7,658 nucleotides of DNA from Clostridiales bacterium (GTDB lineage: Bacteria; Bacillota; Clostridia; Saccharofermentanales; UBA5734). How positions within the stretch are numbered: position 1 is the first letter of the stretch; every line of letters starts with the position of its first letter. The notes under the pieces are model-generated. The model was not told the DNA's origin. It did not search any database and was given only the letters and a program-made list of their open reading frames with translations. The stretch is from positions 1-7,658 of the forward strand of contig DMJC01000151.1 of the NCBI GenBank assembly GCA_003451915.1, written 5' to 3'. This document shows positions 6,266 to 7,658 of the stretch, one piece after another. The position numbers and the translations under genes were made by a program.

Positions 6266-7438
6266 CTAGAACTCAAACACCTTTCCCCGGTCTTTGATGA
6301 TAACCTCATTCCGCGCCGGGTTGGCTGCAGCTTCAGTATATCCGATCCGGCGGGCGTCCAGTCCAAATCGGGCGCATATGCTGATGATGGCATCGGCTGC
6401 TGTCTCATCGCAATAAATTTCCAGGCGGTGTCCCATGTTGAATATCTGGTACATTTCAGCGGCGTCAACTTCGCCCGATTCGGCGATAGCCTGGAACAGC
6501 GGCGGTGTTGGAAATAAATTATCTTTGATATAGCGGATCCCGCGGCCGAAATCGCGGCATTTGACCTGACCGCCGCCGGTACAGTGTATCAGGCCGGTGA
6601 TGGCGGCTCCTGATGTTGTGAGAATCTCGCGGATCACCGGCAGATAGGTGCGGGTCGGTGACAAGATGGCTTCCCCGACCGTCAGTTCTGAACCAGGCAA
6701 CGGATCGTCGAGGTGCCAGGCACCACAGTAAGCCTTGTTTTCAGGCAGGGTGTCCGCACAGGATTCCGGATAATGGCTGTAATAATCATGATGCAGTAAA
6801 AGATGGCGGGCAGCGGTCAGACCATTGGAGCCAATACCAGAATTCTCACGAATTTCATAATTGGTCCGGCCTGATGATGATAATCCGACAATGACCTGAC
6901 CCGGTTTGATACGGCTGGCCTGGATGACCTGATGTCGAGGCAGGCGGACAACAACTGTCGAGTCGCAGATCACGGTGCGGACCAGGTCACCGACATCGGC
7001 GGTTTCACCGCCGGTCATCTCCAGATCAATCCCCAGGCCACGCAGTCCGCTGATGATCTGGTCGTAGCCATTGATGATCGCGGAAAGGCAGGCTGCATCA
7101 ACCCGGTGCGCATTGCGGCCAATGGTGTTGGATATTTTAAAGCCATCGACAGCGCCGATGCAGAGCAAATCGTCAGTATTCATCACCAGCGAATCCTGGG
7201 CAATGCCGGTGAACCAGTTCGGGTCGCCGGTTTCCCTATACATCAGATAAGCTACTGATGACTTGGTGCCGGCACCATCAGCATGGACAGCCGTACACCA
7301 ATCGGGATCGCCGGCGAGATCGGGAATGATCTTACAGAAAGAACCGGGATAAATACCTGGCGATTGAGCCGATACTGCCTTTTTGACGTCATCTTTGGTC
7401 GGCGAGACACCTCTTGATAAATAAGATTCTGCTTTCAT
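6266..7438 (-). CDS. purM: Phosphoribosylformylglycinamidine cyclo-ligase (AIR synthase), long form
   Basis: The 390-residue protein is a PurM/AIR synthase family member. PurM closes the imidazole ring of FGAM with ATP to give AIR in purine synthesis, in the cytoplasm. Visible family blocks are HADGAGTKSS (52-61; GTDGVGTK in standard PurM), GIAQDSLVMNTDDLLCIGA (78-96), TGGETADVGD (142-151; GGETAEMPG in the standard form), VGLSSSG (184-190), GSNGLTAARH (203-212) and the C-terminal-domain block FNMGHR (333-338). Standard PurM has about 345 residues. The extra length and the block spellings resemble the variant I know from Bacteroidota. The start follows GGAGGT at 7443-7448. rnpB lies about 40-50 bp upstream on the same strand. 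Assignment to the family is firm, and assignment to the PurM reaction rather than a paralogous one is likely but less certain. Confidence 0.85.
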   Translation of the reverse strand: MKAESYLSRGVSPTKDDVKKAVSAQSPGIYPGSFCKIIPDLAGDPDWCTAVHADGAGTKSSVAYLMYRETGDPNWFTGIAQDSLVMNTDDLLCIGAVDGFKISNTIGRNAHRVDAACLSAIINGYDQIISGLRGLGIDLEMTGGETADVGDLVRTVICDSTVVVRLPRHQVIQASRIKPGQVIVGLSSSGRTNYEIRENSGIGSNGLTAARHLLLHHDYYSHYPESCADTLPENKAYCGAWHLDDPLPGSELTVGEAILSPTRTYLPVIREILTTSGAAITGLIHCTGGGQVKCRDFGRGIRYIKDNLFPTPPLFQAIAESGEVDAAEMYQIFNMGHRLEIYCDETAADAIISICARFGLDARRIGYTEAAANPARNEVIIKDRGKVFEF

Positions 7439-7456
7439 GCTGACCTCCGTCAGAAC

Positions 7457-7485
7457 ATTATTGGTTTAGGTTGCTTTCTGAGCAA
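7457..7485 (-). promoter_or_regulatory. Possible weak purM promoter
   Basis: On the minus strand TTGCTC (7485-7480), 17 bases and AATAAT (7462-7457) have promoter spacing, with a good -10 box and a poor -35 box. The start near 7450 would leave only about 12 bases of leader, with the Shine-Dalgarno at its beginning. It overlaps the 3' end of rnpB, so it may be chance. Confidence 0.22.
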
Positions 7486-7658
7486 ACCTGTAAGCCGGGT
7501 CCTGTATTGGACAACCATCTGTCTAGGCCGGCTGTCACCAGCCGGCTCAAGCCACCTCCCCGGGACTTGCGGGTCGCAATATTGTCCCTCCGCGGTGTTG
7601 CTCCAGGCGGGGTTTACAGAGCCAGTCCGTCACCGGACCGCTGGTGAGCTCTTACCTC
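7478..7658 (-). ncRNA. rnpB: RNase P RNA, 3' part; 5' end outside window
   Basis: This is the catalytic RNA that removes 5' leaders from pre-tRNAs. Read on the minus strand, it opens with the conserved GAGGTAAGAGCTCACCAGCG. Then come a stem GTCCG-GTGA-CGGAC with a GNRA loop (7625-7638), CTCTGTAAACCCCGCC and GGAGCAA, a helix GCCGGCTG-GTGA-CAGCCGGC with a GNRA loop (7527-7546, the P18 position), CCTAGACAGATGG, and the 3' signature ACAGGACCCGGCTTAC. The order and spelling fit a class A RNA such as that of E. coli (377 nt), so about half is present. The 3' end near 7478 is approximate because the partner strand of helix P1 is outside the window. An imperfect hairpin AGGTTTGCT/AGCAACCT follows without a T-tract. 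Confidence 0.95.

Overview
The window looks like a chromosomal segment of a Gram-positive-type anaerobe, most likely an uncultured member of the Clostridia. The reasons are strong AGGAGG-type ribosome binding sites on every gene, a clostridial-looking ribosomal protein S15, the universally common rpsO-pnp gene pair, and an RNase P RNA with class A landmarks. The lineage is inferred from general resemblance only, and no genus is claimed.

Layout, left to right. (1) 1-2705, minus strand: the first 901 codons of a LacZ-type glycoside hydrolase family 2 protein whose 3' end lies outside the window. The fold signature is clear, but most active-site residues, including the acid/base glutamate, are replaced. 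(2) 2706-2930: a divergent intergenic region holding a 95-bp interrupted palindrome just upstream of the GH2 gene and a near-consensus promoter for the tRNA. (3) 2931-3007, plus strand: tRNA-Pro(GGG), followed by a strong hairpin terminator. (4) 3045-3248: a repeat-rich spacer with a large palindrome built of 7-bp units and capped by three small hairpins, then a second heptamer array running up to the pnp stop codon. (5) 3249-5576, minus: pnp, polynucleotide phosphorylase with an Arg/Gly/Asp-rich tail. (6) 5577-5759: a structured pnp leader and the rpsO terminator. (7) 5760-6023, minus: rpsO, with a good promoter at 6104-6132. (8) 6144-6263: a second heptamer palindrome with a tandem array of 11 heptamers that starts 2 bp after the purM stop. 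(9) 6266-7438, minus: a long-form purM. (10) about 7478 to beyond 7658, minus: the 3' half of rnpB (RNase P RNA).

The right two thirds is housekeeping: RNase P RNA (tRNA 5' maturation), PurM (purine synthesis), S15 (30S assembly) and PNPase (RNA decay), all on the minus strand. rpsO and pnp probably form a transcription unit with read-through past the rpsO terminator. The tRNA is convergent with pnp and divergent from the GH2 gene. No complete defence, CRISPR, phage or transposase system is visible. The least ordinary items are the apparently non-catalytic LacZ homologue, the 95-bp palindrome in front of it, and the heptamer palindromes behind pnp and purM.
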